Positions 8,391-17,247 of a stretch of DNA of 64,000 nucleotides are shown here, piece after piece. A program made the translations under genes and the position numbers. Under the pieces are notes generated by a model, which had not been told where the DNA came from, searched no databases, and saw nothing but the letters and a program-made list of their open reading frames with translations. How positions within the stretch are numbered: position 1 is the first letter of the stretch; the number at the start of each line of letters is the position of its first letter. Source of the DNA: Pseudarthrobacter sp. NamB4 (lineage in GTDB: Bacteria > Actinomycetota > Actinomycetes > Actinomycetales > Micrococcaceae); assembly GCF_005796185.1 (NCBI RefSeq), contig NZ_VAHM01000006.1:1-64000 (forward strand), given 5' to 3'.

Positions 8391-9089
8391 ATGAGCCGGA
8401 ACCTCACCGCGGACCTCGCCGCAGACCTTCGCAACCGCATCGTGGACGGGGTCATCCAGCCGGGCGAGAAACTGCCGAGCGAAAACACGCTCATCAGTGA
8501 CTTCGGCGTCAGCCGGACCGTGGTGCGCGCGGCGCTGACGAGGCTCCAGGCCGAGGGACTTGTTGAAACCGAACGCGGACGCGGCAGCTTCGCCCTCACC
8601 CCGCCGTCGGACGGGCCCCAGGCAGCACCCGGGGCCCGTCCCGTGGCAACCATGGAGGACCGCCTCCACCTCCTTGAGTTCCGCATGGGCGTGGAAACGG
8701 AAGCCGCCGCCCTTGCCGCGCGGAACCACACCGAACGTCAACTGCGGGCTGTCAAGGCGGCTCTGGAGGAGTTCACTGCCAGTGCCGGGCACCCGGCGCA
8801 CGCCATGAAGTCCGACTTCGAGTTCCACCGCGCCGTCGCCGCAGCCTCCGGCAACCCTTACTACTCAGACTGCCTCGGCGCACTGGGCCAGACGATGATC
8901 GCAATGCCGCGCACCCGGCTGATGACCGGCGTCGAGCATTACGCCCGGGACCACTTCGACCAGGTGGTCCAGGAGCACCGGTCCATCTCGGATGCCATCG
9001 CGGACGGGGACGAGGCTGCCGCGGCGGCCGCCATGCGCAGCCACCTGGCGAATTCCCGACGCCGTTTCAAGGCTTCGGCGCGCCCCTGA
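8391..9089 (+). CDS. GntR family regulator, FadR subfamily (FCD domain)
   Basis: A 232-residue regulator. The N-terminal winged helix is clear (LRNRIVDGVIQPGEKLPSEN, then FGVSRTVVRAALTRLQAEGLVETERGRGSF). The C-terminal all-helical FCD domain follows, with EFRMGVETEAAALAA, SDFEFHRAVAAASGNPYY and a late EHRSISDAIADGDEAAA containing the expected metal-site histidines. It starts 10 bases after the dehydratase stop, so the two are probably one operon. The matching TTGTNNNACAA site upstream of the dehydratase fits autoregulation, with a sugar acid as the likely effector (inference). Confidence 0.85.
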   Translation: MSRNLTADLAADLRNRIVDGVIQPGEKLPSENTLISDFGVSRTVVRAALTRLQAEGLVETERGRGSFALTPPSDGPQAAPGARPVATMEDRLHLLEFRMGVETEAAALAARNHTERQLRAVKAALEEFTASAGHPAHAMKSDFEFHRAVAAASGNPYYSDCLGALGQTMIAMPRTRLMTGVEHYARDHFDQVVQEHRSISDAIADGDEAAAAAAMRSHLANSRRRFKASARP

Positions 9090-9198
9090 CCCGGAACGGG
9101 TCCCGGCCACCGCCCAAAGAACCAGGCTTGTTCGCAAACGGAACCTTGAAGGCCAGGACCCGCGAACAAGCCGGGGCATGCGGTCCACGTACAACGAA

Positions 9199-9230
9199 AA
9201 AGAGCCCCGGTCCTAAGACCGGGGCTCTTT
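9199..9230 (-). terminator. Terminator after tRNA-Leu
   Basis: AAAGAGCCCCGGTC and its perfect complement form a 14-bp stem with a 4-base loop. Reading leftward, the stem is followed by a run of T, so it ends the tRNA-Leu transcript. It can also serve the rightward GntR gene. Confidence 0.85.
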
Positions 9231-9238
9231 CATCTGCG

Positions 9239-9321
9239 TGCGCGAGGGGGGATTTGAACCCCCACGCCCTTTCGGACACTGGCACCTGAAGCCAGCGCGT
9301 CTGCCGTTCCGCCACTCGCGC
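9239..9321 (-). tRNA. tRNA-Leu (CAG anticodon)
   Basis: A class II tRNA with acceptor arms GCGCGAG/CTCGCGC, anticodon stem CTGGC/GCCAG with loop TTCAGGT (anticodon CAG), a long variable arm and the T-loop TTCAAAT. The discriminator base is A, as expected for leucine. The 3' CCA is not encoded (CGC follows), so it depends on the CCA-adding enzyme encoded at 59479. Confidence 0.95.
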
Positions 9322-9692
9322 GCAACTCCTCCACAAGTCCGGCAGGTTTCCCTAATCCGAAGCCTTGTAAAAGCAGCGAGATCAAGCATAACGGACACTG
9401 TAGGGAAAACACCAATTGAGCATCTCCTGCTCCACCGGAAGGGCAGGAAGGCTTCCCGGGCCGGGCCTGGTTTCTGCATCAAGCCACCCCGGGAAAGGGG
9501 CCTGCCAGCACCGCAACGCGAACTTTTGCAGGTGCCCGGGCGTTGCCGATTAAGGTCATTCACAGGCCTGCCCAGTAGTATCTGATGTAGGAGTGACTGC
9601 CGAAGGCGGGCACACCGCTGACTTGTGAGCTGCACTGACTGTGCGGCTCCTGAACTGAAACTGCACCGCAGCCGGGGGAAAGGAGAAGAACC
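9322..9692. other. Intergenic leader of the kinase operon
   Basis: A 371-base gap between tRNA-Leu and fhaA. I see no credible gene. It must hold the promoter of the rightward FHA/kinase operon; no -35/-10 pair is convincing by eye. AAAGGAG lies just before the fhaA start. Confidence 0.5.
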
Positions 9693-10436
9693 ATGGGTCT
9701 GCTGGACAAAGTTGAACGCGGCATTGAAAAGGCCGTACGGGGCGTCTTCTCCACCGGCTCCCGTGCGCAGGTTGAACCTGTGGAAATTGCCAGCAGGCTG
9801 CGCCGCGAAGTGGACCACAAATCCCTGACGGTCACGGCCGGCAGAACCCTGGCGCCGAACGTTTTCGACGTCCAGCTCAGCGATGACGACTTCAAGCGCG
9901 CCCAGGACTGGGGCACCCCGCTGGCCGAAGAACTCTGTGATGTGGTCATCAACCATGTCCGAAGCCAGGGCTACACCCTTCAGGGTTCGGTGCGGATCTC
10001 TTTCCGCAGGGACCCGGACCTTCGGCCCGGCGACTTTGAAATAGTCTCTTCCACGGAGAAATCCAGCGGCGCAGCAGGTGCCCGGGCACCGCGTCCCAAC
10101 TTACCGGCGGCGCCCAACCGGCAGCCGGTCAGGCTCCAGCCGGTACTGGACATCGACGGGCAGCGCTACTCCCTCAACGCGCCGTCCATAGTCCTTGGCA
10201 GGTCCTCCGACGCTGATATCCATGTTGAAGACACGGGCGTGTCACGGCGCCACCTGGAAATCCGTACGGCCAATGGAGTAACCAGCGCAGTGGACATGGG
10301 TTCCACCAACGGCAGCTACGTCAACGGCCAGAAGGTGTCAGGGAGCACTGAACTGACTGACGGCTCCACCATCACGATGGGACGGACAAAAATCATTTTC
10401 CGCCTTCTGCCCTCCAGCCCTGGTGGCCGCACATGA
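9693..10436 (+). CDS. fhaA: FhaA-like protein (DUF3662 and FHA domains)
   Basis: The first gene of the kinase operon. The N-terminal DUF3662 domain (residues 1-115, MGLLDKVERGIEKAVRGVF onward) is followed by a Pro-rich linker and a C-terminal FHA domain (about 150-240) with SIVLGRSSDADIHVEDTGVSRRHLEI and DMGSTNGSYVNG, the phosphothreonine-binding loops. Relatives bind phosphorylated partners of PknB, including the pseudokinase beside MurJ, and help control cell-wall synthesis; such a pseudokinase is encoded at 54734. The start has AAAGGAG upstream. Its last codons overlap the fhaB start. Confidence 0.92.
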   Translation: MGLLDKVERGIEKAVRGVFSTGSRAQVEPVEIASRLRREVDHKSLTVTAGRTLAPNVFDVQLSDDDFKRAQDWGTPLAEELCDVVINHVRSQGYTLQGSVRISFRRDPDLRPGDFEIVSSTEKSSGAAGARAPRPNLPAAPNRQPVRLQPVLDIDGQRYSLNAPSIVLGRSSDADIHVEDTGVSRRHLEIRTANGVTSAVDMGSTNGSYVNGQKVSGSTELTDGSTITMGRTKIIFRLLPSSPGGRT

Positions 10437-10915
10437 GTGACCTGACCATCACGGCCCTCAGGTTTGGCTTCCTCCTGCTCCTCTGGGTGCTGATCTTCAG
10501 CATCGTTTCGGCCATGCGCCGGGACCTGATGGTGGGGCGCAAAGCCGCCTCCGGTGCTCCCTCCATGCGCGAGGTCCGCAGGAACCCCGGACTTGCCGAT
10601 GCCGCGCCACAGCCGGTTAAGCAGCAGGCCCGCCAACTCGTGGTCATCGAGGGCCCGCTCAAGGGAACCTCCCTTCCGCTGGCTGCCAGCCCTATCCTGC
10701 TCGGACGCGCACAGGAAGCAACCCTGGTCCTGGAGGACGACTACGCCTCGGGCCGCCACGCCAGGCTGTTCCCCCAGGGCAGCCGCTGGTTCATTGAGGA
10801 CCTCGGTTCCACGAACGGAACCTACTTGGGGGACCAGCAACTTACCCGTGCCCTGCCGGTTGAGCCAGGGGTACCCGTGAGAATCGGCAAGACGGTCATC
10901 GAATTGAGGCCATAA
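10433..10915 (+). CDS. fhaB: FhaB-like membrane FHA protein
   Basis: A 160-residue protein with one N-terminal membrane segment (about residues 8-27, LRFGFLLLLWVLIFSIV), a linker, and a cytoplasmic FHA domain from about residue 70. The FHA signature is intact: PILLGRAQEATLVLEDDYASGRHARL and DLGSTNGTYLGD. In mycobacteria the equivalent (FipA) is a division-associated partner of PknB. The ATG overlaps the fhaA stop by four bases, which suggests translational coupling. Confidence 0.92.
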   Translation: MSDLTITALRFGFLLLLWVLIFSIVSAMRRDLMVGRKAASGAPSMREVRRNPGLADAAPQPVKQQARQLVVIEGPLKGTSLPLAASPILLGRAQEATLVLEDDYASGRHARLFPQGSRWFIEDLGSTNGTYLGDQQLTRALPVEPGVPVRIGKTVIELRP

Positions 10916-10917
10916 CC

Positions 10918-12654
10918 GTGGCCCTTCCGCAAGACCCCGCCAACGGGCCCCGGCCCGCGCAGCGGCCCCTCATCATGCGCTTTGCCGCGCGCTCGGATGT
11001 AGGCCGGATCCGCTCGAAGAACGACGACTCCGCCTACGCAGGCCGGCACCTGGCCATTGTTGCGGACGGCATGGGCGGCCATGCCGGCGGCGACGTTGCC
11101 TCCGCCGCCACTGTCCTGGACATGATCCACCTGGACCGTGGAGACTATGACGGCGATGCCGCCACAGTCCTGGCCGACGAAATCCAGACCGCGAATTCCC
11201 TGCTCTCCGAACTCGTGCACCAGAACCCCAAGCTGGCAGGGATGGGCACCACGGTCACGGCGCTCCTGCTGGCCGAGGGAAAGCTGCACTTCGCGCACAT
11301 CGGCGATTCCCGGGCCTACCGCCTGCGTGACGGCGAGTTCAAACAGGTCAGCGTGGACCACACCTTCGTGCAGCGGCTGATCGATGAAGGCCGGCTCAAG
11401 CCCGAGGAGGCGGAAAGCCACCCGCACAAGAACGTCCTGATGCGCGTGCTCGGCGACGTTGATGCCAGCCCTGAGCTCGACCTCGACACCTTGGACGTCC
11501 GGCCCGGAGACCGCTGGCTCCTGTGCTCCGACGGACTCAACTATGTCGCCGGCCATGCCGTGGAACGCACGATCAAGGAGACCAAGGACCTCCACGAGTG
11601 CGTCGAAACACTGGTGGACCTCACCCTGGAGGCAGGCTCCCCGGACAACGTCACCGTTGTGATGGTCGAAATCGTGGAAGAAACGCCCGACGACGTCAGT
11701 ACGGCCGCCGTCGACGTCATTCCTTCCACAGGCGCCGCCTCAGCCGCTGCCCGGGGGGCGTCAATAAGCATGTCGCAAAAGGAATCCGCGACGCTGGAGG
11801 CCGCGGTCCGAAATGCCCGGGCCAAAGACGCAACGGGCTCCGGTTCCCCCAAGGACAGTCTTGCCAAGGAAGAGGCCTCCGTTGGCGGTAATCCGCCGGG
11901 TGCTGCTTCGCAGGGCAATGAGCCGAAGGAGAATGAGGACTCCGGCTCAGTCGAACCGGGATCAACAGATCCCCACCTGGGTGAGCACCTTTCCGCGGAA
12001 GTCCTGCGTGAAGAGCTGGCCTCCCGGCCGCATGAACTGGTGGGTGCTGCAGCAGCGGCAGCAGAATCCGGTTCCATTCCCACCGTCGCCGGCCGCACGG
12101 TTGCCAGAAGGGCCGCCACGCTCCTGACCCACAAGGCCGAGCAGCCGGGCACCGACACCGAGGACACCTTGGTGCCGCTCAAGCCGCGCCGCTGGGTGAC
12201 CTGGTCCATTGCAGCAGCAGTTCTGGCGGTCCTGACGGTTGGCCTGTGGTTGGGCTACGCCTGGACCCAGACCCGCTACTACGTCGGCGAGTTCGATTCC
12301 CGCGTTGCCATCTACAACGGCGTCTCGCAGCGCCTTGGACCAATCCAGCTTTCCAGCCTCGAAGCCGTTACCGACATCCGGATGGACTCCCTGCCGCCCT
12401 TCTCCCAGCAGCGGGTCCGCCAAACCGTCCCCGCCAACGACCTCTACGACGCCCAGCGGATCGTGAAAAACCTCGAACTCACGGGGACCACCTCCCCGGA
12501 GGAGGAGTGCGCGACGCCGTCACCATCCCCGGGTGCATCCACACCTGCGCCCACGGAGCCCGCTTCTCCCGCACCCTCGCCGGATGCCTCTGCCGCCCCG
12601 GCAGGCTCCTCCCCGTCACCTAGTCCCACCGTCACCTGTGAGGCGGCCCGATGA
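10918..12654 (+). CDS. pstP: PP2C-type Ser/Thr protein phosphatase PstP
   Basis: The phosphatase that counteracts PknA/PknB. The PP2C domain spans about residues 15-245, with metal-binding acids in RSKNDDSAYAG, VADGMGGHAGGD, HIGDSRAYRL and GSPDNVTVV. A long low-complexity linker follows (about 250-415). Then come a membrane segment (about 424-446, WSIAAAVLAVLTVGLWLGYAW) and an extracellular part ending in a Pro/Ser/Ala-rich tail. At 578 residues it is slightly longer than the mycobacterial enzyme because of the linker and tail. It starts at GTG two bases after fhaB and overlaps rodA by four bases. Confidence 0.93.
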   Translation: MALPQDPANGPRPAQRPLIMRFAARSDVGRIRSKNDDSAYAGRHLAIVADGMGGHAGGDVASAATVLDMIHLDRGDYDGDAATVLADEIQTANSLLSELVHQNPKLAGMGTTVTALLLAEGKLHFAHIGDSRAYRLRDGEFKQVSVDHTFVQRLIDEGRLKPEEAESHPHKNVLMRVLGDVDASPELDLDTLDVRPGDRWLLCSDGLNYVAGHAVERTIKETKDLHECVETLVDLTLEAGSPDNVTVVMVEIVEETPDDVSTAAVDVIPSTGAASAAARGASISMSQKESATLEAAVRNARAKDATGSGSPKDSLAKEEASVGGNPPGAASQGNEPKENEDSGSVEPGSTDPHLGEHLSAEVLREELASRPHELVGAAAAAAESGSIPTVAGRTVARRAATLLTHKAEQPGTDTEDTLVPLKPRRWVTWSIAAAVLAVLTVGLWLGYAWTQTRYYVGEFDSRVAIYNGVSQRLGPIQLSSLEAVTDIRMDSLPPFSQQRVRQTVPANDLYDAQRIVKNLELTGTTSPEEECATPSPSPGASTPAPTEPASPAPSPDASAAPAGSSPSPSPTVTCEAAR

Positions 12655-14048
12655 GCCAACTCAGCACCACCCCCAAACCGCGGCGCAACGTTGAACTCGC
12701 GCTGCTCCTGCTGGCCCTGGCGGTCGGCATCGGCGCCAACATGCTGGTCGGCGTCGACCAGGAAAAGGCATTCGACTCGGATTTCTGGTTTCAGTCCAGC
12801 CTTCTGGCCGTCGCGGCCCTGGTGTTCCACGGGGTCCTCCGCTTCCGCGCTAAATATGCTGATCCGGTAATACTTCCGCTCGTCGTGGCGCTGAACGGTC
12901 TCGGGCTTGCCATGATCCACCGCCTCGACGCCCCGGGTGACGACACGGGCAACAATCAGCTCCGATGGACGCTGATAGCCATGGCTGTGGCCATCGCGGT
13001 CATCTGGTTCCTCAAGGACCACCGGATCCTGCGCCGATTCACGTTCATTTCACTGGCGGCCAGTGCCTTGCTGCTCATCCTGCCCCTGATCCCCGGAATC
13101 AGTGCGGGAGAGATCCTCGGCGCCCGGGTGTGGATCCGGCTCGGACCCATGACCTTCCAGCCCGGTGAAGTCGCCAAGATCACCTTGGCTATATTCTTTG
13201 CCGGGTATCTTTCCTCAAACCGCGACCTCATCCTGCTCGCCGGCCGGAAGATCGGGCCGCTGCAGTTCCCACGGTTCAAGGATATGGGACCGATGATCAC
13301 CGCCTGGCTGGTCAGCATTGGCGTGCTCATCTTCCAGCGCGACCTTGGTTCATCGGTACTGTTCTTCGGCCTGTTCATCGTGATGATCTACGTGGCCACC
13401 AGCCGCATCAGCTGGGTAGTAATCGGCCTTGCCCTGATCCTCGGCGGCGGGTTTGCGGCATCCCGCGTCTTCTCCCACGTGCAACTCCGCATCGACGGCT
13501 GGCTGAACGCCTTCACGCCCGAGGTTTACGACCGTTCGCCCGGCGGCAGCGGCCAAATTGTCCAGGGACTCTTCGGCATGGCCAACGGCGGACTGGTGGG
13601 AACCGGCCTGGGCCAGGGGCGCCCGGACCTGGTGCCGTTTGCCAACAGCGACATGATCATCGCCTCCCTCGGCGAGGAACTTGGCCTGGTGGGCCTCTTC
13701 GCCGTCGTCATGATGTACCTGCTGCTCTTTACCCGCGGCTTCCGCGCCGCCCTGGGCACCCGGGATGCCTTCGGAAAGCTCCTGGCCTGCGGGCTGTCCT
13801 TTGCCGTAGCGCTGCAGTGCTTCGTAGTCATCGGCGGTGTCACCCGCCTTATCCCGCTGACCGGACTGACCACGCCCTTCCTGGCCGCCGGCGGTTCATC
13901 CCTGCTGGCCAACTGGATCATCGTGGGCCTGCTGCTGATGATTTCGCACACGGCGCGTGGTCCGGTGGACACCACCCCGCTGAGGCCCGGTGAGGCTGCG
14001 GAATCCATGGGCATTGATACTCCAACCGAGGCGGTGAAGCAGGCGTGA
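12651..14048 (+). CDS. rodA: FtsW/RodA/SpoVE family glycosyltransferase (RodA)
   Basis: A SEDS-family peptidoglycan polymerase of 465 residues with about ten to twelve membrane segments. Family motifs are present: RVWIRLGPMTFQPGEVAKI in the central part, and NGGLVGTGLGQG followed by FANSDMIIASLGEELGL, which corresponds to the essential acidic loop. The late GLTTPFLAAGGSSLLANW is the usual C-terminal motif. Position between pstP and pbpA points to RodA, the partner of PbpA, instead of the division-specific FtsW. It is coupled to both neighbours by four-base overlaps. Confidence 0.93.
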   Translation: MSQLSTTPKPRRNVELALLLLALAVGIGANMLVGVDQEKAFDSDFWFQSSLLAVAALVFHGVLRFRAKYADPVILPLVVALNGLGLAMIHRLDAPGDDTGNNQLRWTLIAMAVAIAVIWFLKDHRILRRFTFISLAASALLLILPLIPGISAGEILGARVWIRLGPMTFQPGEVAKITLAIFFAGYLSSNRDLILLAGRKIGPLQFPRFKDMGPMITAWLVSIGVLIFQRDLGSSVLFFGLFIVMIYVATSRISWVVIGLALILGGGFAASRVFSHVQLRIDGWLNAFTPEVYDRSPGGSGQIVQGLFGMANGGLVGTGLGQGRPDLVPFANSDMIIASLGEELGLVGLFAVVMMYLLLFTRGFRAALGTRDAFGKLLACGLSFAVALQCFVVIGGVTRLIPLTGLTTPFLAAGGSSLLANWIIVGLLLMISHTARGPVDTTPLRPGEAAESMGIDTPTEAVKQA

Positions 14049-15505
14049 ACCAGGCAATACGGCACTCATGGGTGGCAGCCATCGCCATGTTCGCCCTGAT
14101 TTTCGGCGCCATCAGCTACGTCCAGGTGGTGGGGGCCGATGAGCTCAAGGCCAATCCGTGGAACCAGCGTGCCATCCTGCAGAACTACTGCAACGACCGC
14201 GGGGCAATCATCGTGGGCGGTTCCCCGGTAGCCGAGTCAGTGGAGGGTACCTCCGAGACCTGCAAGTTCCAGCGGACCTATCCGCAGCCCGAACTCTATG
14301 CCGGAATCACCGGGTACTTCTCGCAGAACTTTGGTGCCACCGGCCTGGAGCAGTCCATGGGCGAGGTGCTGACCGGCAACTCGGACCAGTTGTTCCTGGA
14401 CCGGGTGGGCCAGCTTTTCCTGGGGAACCAGCCGAAGGGCGCCTCGGTGGAGCTCACCATCGACCCCGAGATCCAGCAGCTCGCCTACAGCCTGATCCCG
14501 GACGGGCAGCGCGGGTCCATCGTGGTAACCAACCCGAAGACCGGGGCGATCCTGGCCATGGTTTCCAAGCCGTCCTACGATCCCAACCGGATCGCCACCC
14601 AGGACCCCACCGCCGAGAGCGCGAACATCAATGAACTGCTCAAGGTCCCCGGCATCAACCTGAACCAGAACGTCAGCGGTCCGACCGGCGAACTCCTGGC
14701 ACCCGGGTCCGTCTACAAACTGGTGGACACAGCCGCAGCCCTCGCATCCGGGAAGTACAACAAGGACAGTGTTCTCCCCAACCCGGCAGAAATGCCGTTC
14801 CCGGGCATTCAATACACGCTGCCCAACTATGCCGGCGGCAACTGCTATACCCGTGACACCGCCGGATTCGCGTTCGCCCTGCAGCAGTCCTGCAATACGC
14901 CGTTCGCGAGCATTGCGCTGGACCTCGGCAGGGATGCCATCGCGGAACAGGCTGCAAAGTTCGGGTTCGGCGAGGACATGGGAGACCAGCTCAAGCTCGG
15001 CTACGCCCAGGACAACAGTTTCCCGGACGACCTTGATGCTCCGGGGCTGGCACAGTCGGCCATCGGCCAGAAGGATGTCCGGGCGACCCCGCTCCAGGTG
15101 GCGCTGATGACCGCGGCGATCGCCAACGACGGTGTGCAGATGAGGCCGAACCTGATCAAGGCCCTGCGGTCCCCGGACCTGAGGATCATTGACGAACCGC
15201 AGCCGGAGCAGCTGCGCACCTCCACCACGCCGGAGATCGCCAACCAGATCACGGAGTGGATGGTCAGCGCGGTCAGCGAAGGCATCGCCAACCGGGCCGC
15301 CGTCCCCGGTGTCCAGGTGGCGGGCAAGACAGGAACTGCTGAGCTGGGAAACGGCAGCAACAACTCCTGGTTTACCGGTTTTGCCCCAGCGAACAACCCG
15401 CAGGTGGGTGTCACGATCGTCATGGAGGGCGTGGACATCACCACCGGAGCCCAGCTAACCAGTCCGAACGCGAAGAGAATTTTTGAGGCGGTGTTGAATA
15501 AGTGA
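14045..15505 (+). CDS. pbpA: Class B penicillin-binding protein PbpA
   Basis: A transpeptidase of 486 residues. An N-terminal membrane anchor (about 9-29) is followed by a non-catalytic domain and a transpeptidase domain with all three motifs: SVYK with the nucleophile at Ser222, SCN at 282-284, and KTGT at 428-431. It cross-links peptidoglycan with the glycan polymerase RodA, whose stop it overlaps. In mycobacteria the equivalent protein is controlled by PknB. The start is GTG inside an ATGA-like overlap. Confidence 0.93.
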   Translation: MNQAIRHSWVAAIAMFALIFGAISYVQVVGADELKANPWNQRAILQNYCNDRGAIIVGGSPVAESVEGTSETCKFQRTYPQPELYAGITGYFSQNFGATGLEQSMGEVLTGNSDQLFLDRVGQLFLGNQPKGASVELTIDPEIQQLAYSLIPDGQRGSIVVTNPKTGAILAMVSKPSYDPNRIATQDPTAESANINELLKVPGINLNQNVSGPTGELLAPGSVYKLVDTAAALASGKYNKDSVLPNPAEMPFPGIQYTLPNYAGGNCYTRDTAGFAFALQQSCNTPFASIALDLGRDAIAEQAAKFGFGEDMGDQLKLGYAQDNSFPDDLDAPGLAQSAIGQKDVRATPLQVALMTAAIANDGVQMRPNLIKALRSPDLRIIDEPQPEQLRTSTTPEIANQITEWMVSAVSEGIANRAAVPGVQVAGKTGTAELGNGSNNSWFTGFAPANNPQVGVTIVMEGVDITTGAQLTSPNAKRIFEAVLNK

Positions 15506-17232
15506 GGCCTACAACCGGAATCACCCTCGGCGGCAGGTTCCAGCTGACAACGCGGATCGCGATTGGTGGCATGGGGGAAGTCTGGAAAGCGAAGGACCTC
15601 GTCCTGGGCCGCATCGTCGCCATCAAGGTGTTGAAGGAGGAATACACCGGTGACCCCGGGTTCCTCCAGCGTTTCCGTGCCGAGGCCCGCCACACCGCAC
15701 TGCTGAACCATGTTGGCATTGCCAACGTCTTCGATTACGGCGAGGAGGAGGGCTCTGCCTATCTGGTCATGGAACTGGTCCCGGGCCAGCCGCTCAGCAG
15801 CATCATCGAGCACGAGCAGGTCCTGTCGCCGGACCGCACCCTGTCCATCATTGCGCAGACCGCCCGTGCATTGGCTGTTGCGCACGCCCAGGGGCTGGTG
15901 CACCGGGATGTTAAGCCCGGCAACCTCCTGATCACTCCCGACGGTCGGGTTAAGGTCACCGATTTCGGGATCGCCCGCCTCGCCGACCAGGTGCCGCTCA
16001 CCCAGACCGGGCAGGTTATGGGCACCGCGCAATACCTGGCACCGGAGCAGGCCACCGGACAGACTGCCACCGGATCCTCGGACATCTACTCACTCGGCGT
16101 CATTGGATACGAGTGCCTGAGCGGCCACCGCCCCTTCTCGGGGGAATCCCAGATCGCCATCGCCCTGGCGCAGGTCAACGATGCTCCGCCGCCGCTTCCG
16201 GAAACGCTCCCCGCCCCGGTCCGTGCACTCCTGATGTCGATGCTGGCTAAGGACCCCAAGAACCGTCCCGAGAATGCCATCAAGCTGGCAGAGGCCGCCG
16301 AGGCCATCCGCAACGGCGACATCAGCGCCGCGCGCGCCGCGGTCCCAGGCATGCTCCTCTTTGACGCTGACACCGGCCCCATCACCGCTCCCGTGGACAC
16401 AACGACTGCCCCCACCGGCGTCATTGGTGCCCAGCGGGACACTTCCCCCACGCCGACGTCGGCCCTGCCGGTGCTCGGCGCGGGTGCGGCAGGTGCCGCC
16501 GCCGGGGCAGCAGCCGGCGCTGCCGGGGCATCTGCCGCGGACGGCGACGCCCCCCAAGGCGCCCTGGCCCGGGCCAATGCCCTCGCTGCCGAGCGCAATT
16601 GGGTTCCGGAAGAAACAACATACGACGACGAGCCCGCCGATGAGCCGCAGCGCAAGGGGCGCAGTCCATGGACCTGGCCGCTGATCGCCCTGATCCTGTT
16701 GCTCCTGTTTGCGCTGGTGGGTTTCTTCCTCAGCCAGCGGGGAATCCTTTTCCCGTCCAACGACCCCACCAGTGCGGCCACGACGAGCAGCCCCCAGACC
16801 ACCAGTGCCGCCCCCACCCGGACATCGCAGGCTCCTACACCCACTCCCACCCGGAACACACCGACGCAGGCCCCCACTCCCACCCAGGAACTGGTGAACG
16901 TGATACCGGCCGCCTACCTCGGCAAGGACTACCGGCAGGTCCAGGCCGAACTGGCCGCGCTGGGGCTCGCCGTCACGGTTGTTCCACAGGAAAGCACTGC
17001 AGCCGTACCGGGCAGGGTCCTGGAGCTGAACCCATCCGGCGCAGTGCCTGAAGGGACCCCCATCACCGTTATTTATGCCGTAGCTCCCGAGCCCGCACCT
17101 ACCACCAGTTCCGCTCCGGCTCCCACCCCGTCACCTACCACTTCCTCGGTGGCAGCGCCCACCCTGGAGTCCCCCCTGCCCGACTGCACCGACGGCGAAC
17201 TGCCGGGTGCCCCGCCAACCTGCAAGCCGTAG
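15502..17232 (+). CDS. pknA: Ser/Thr protein kinase PknA-like, with one PASTA repeat
   Basis: A transmembrane kinase of 576 residues. The kinase domain (about 10-270) keeps the catalytic residues: Gly-rich [10 protein letters not shown], Lys42, HRDVKPGN with Asp136, and DFG with Asp154, followed by [12 protein letters not shown]. An Ala-rich juxtamembrane region follows, then a membrane segment (about 389-410), a Thr/Pro-rich stalk and one PASTA-like repeat ([23 protein letters not shown]). Mycobacterial PknA has no PASTA domain, so this repeat is a difference. It starts with GTG overlapping the pbpA stop and ends 15 bases before pknB. Confidence 0.92.
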   Translation: MRPTTGITLGGRFQLTTRIAIGGMGEVWKAKDLVLGRIVAIKVLKEEYTGDPGFLQRFRAEARHTALLNHVGIANVFDYGEEEGSAYLVMELVPGQPLSSIIEHEQVLSPDRTLSIIAQTARALAVAHAQGLVHRDVKPGNLLITPDGRVKVTDFGIARLADQVPLTQTGQVMGTAQYLAPEQATGQTATGSSDIYSLGVIGYECLSGHRPFSGESQIAIALAQVNDAPPPLPETLPAPVRALLMSMLAKDPKNRPENAIKLAEAAEAIRNGDISAARAAVPGMLLFDADTGPITAPVDTTTAPTGVIGAQRDTSPTPTSALPVLGAGAAGAAAGAAAGAAGASAADGDAPQGALARANALAAERNWVPEETTYDDEPADEPQRKGRSPWTWPLIALILLLLFALVGFFLSQRGILFPSNDPTSAATTSSPQTTSAAPTRTSQAPTPTPTRNTPTQAPTPTQELVNVIPAAYLGKDYRQVQAELAALGLAVTVVPQESTAAVPGRVLELNPSGAVPEGTPITVIYAVAPEPAPTTSSAPAPTPSPTTSSVAAPTLESPLPDCTDGELPGAPPTCKP

Positions 17233-17247
17233 CCGCCAGGACAGCCC

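Noticed and set aside
9125-9172. An 11-bp inverted repeat (GGCTTGTTCGC / GCGAACAAGCC) after the GntR gene
   Set aside because: The 26-base spacer and lack of a U-tract argue against a terminator, and it does not fit a recognised operator; no function can be supported.
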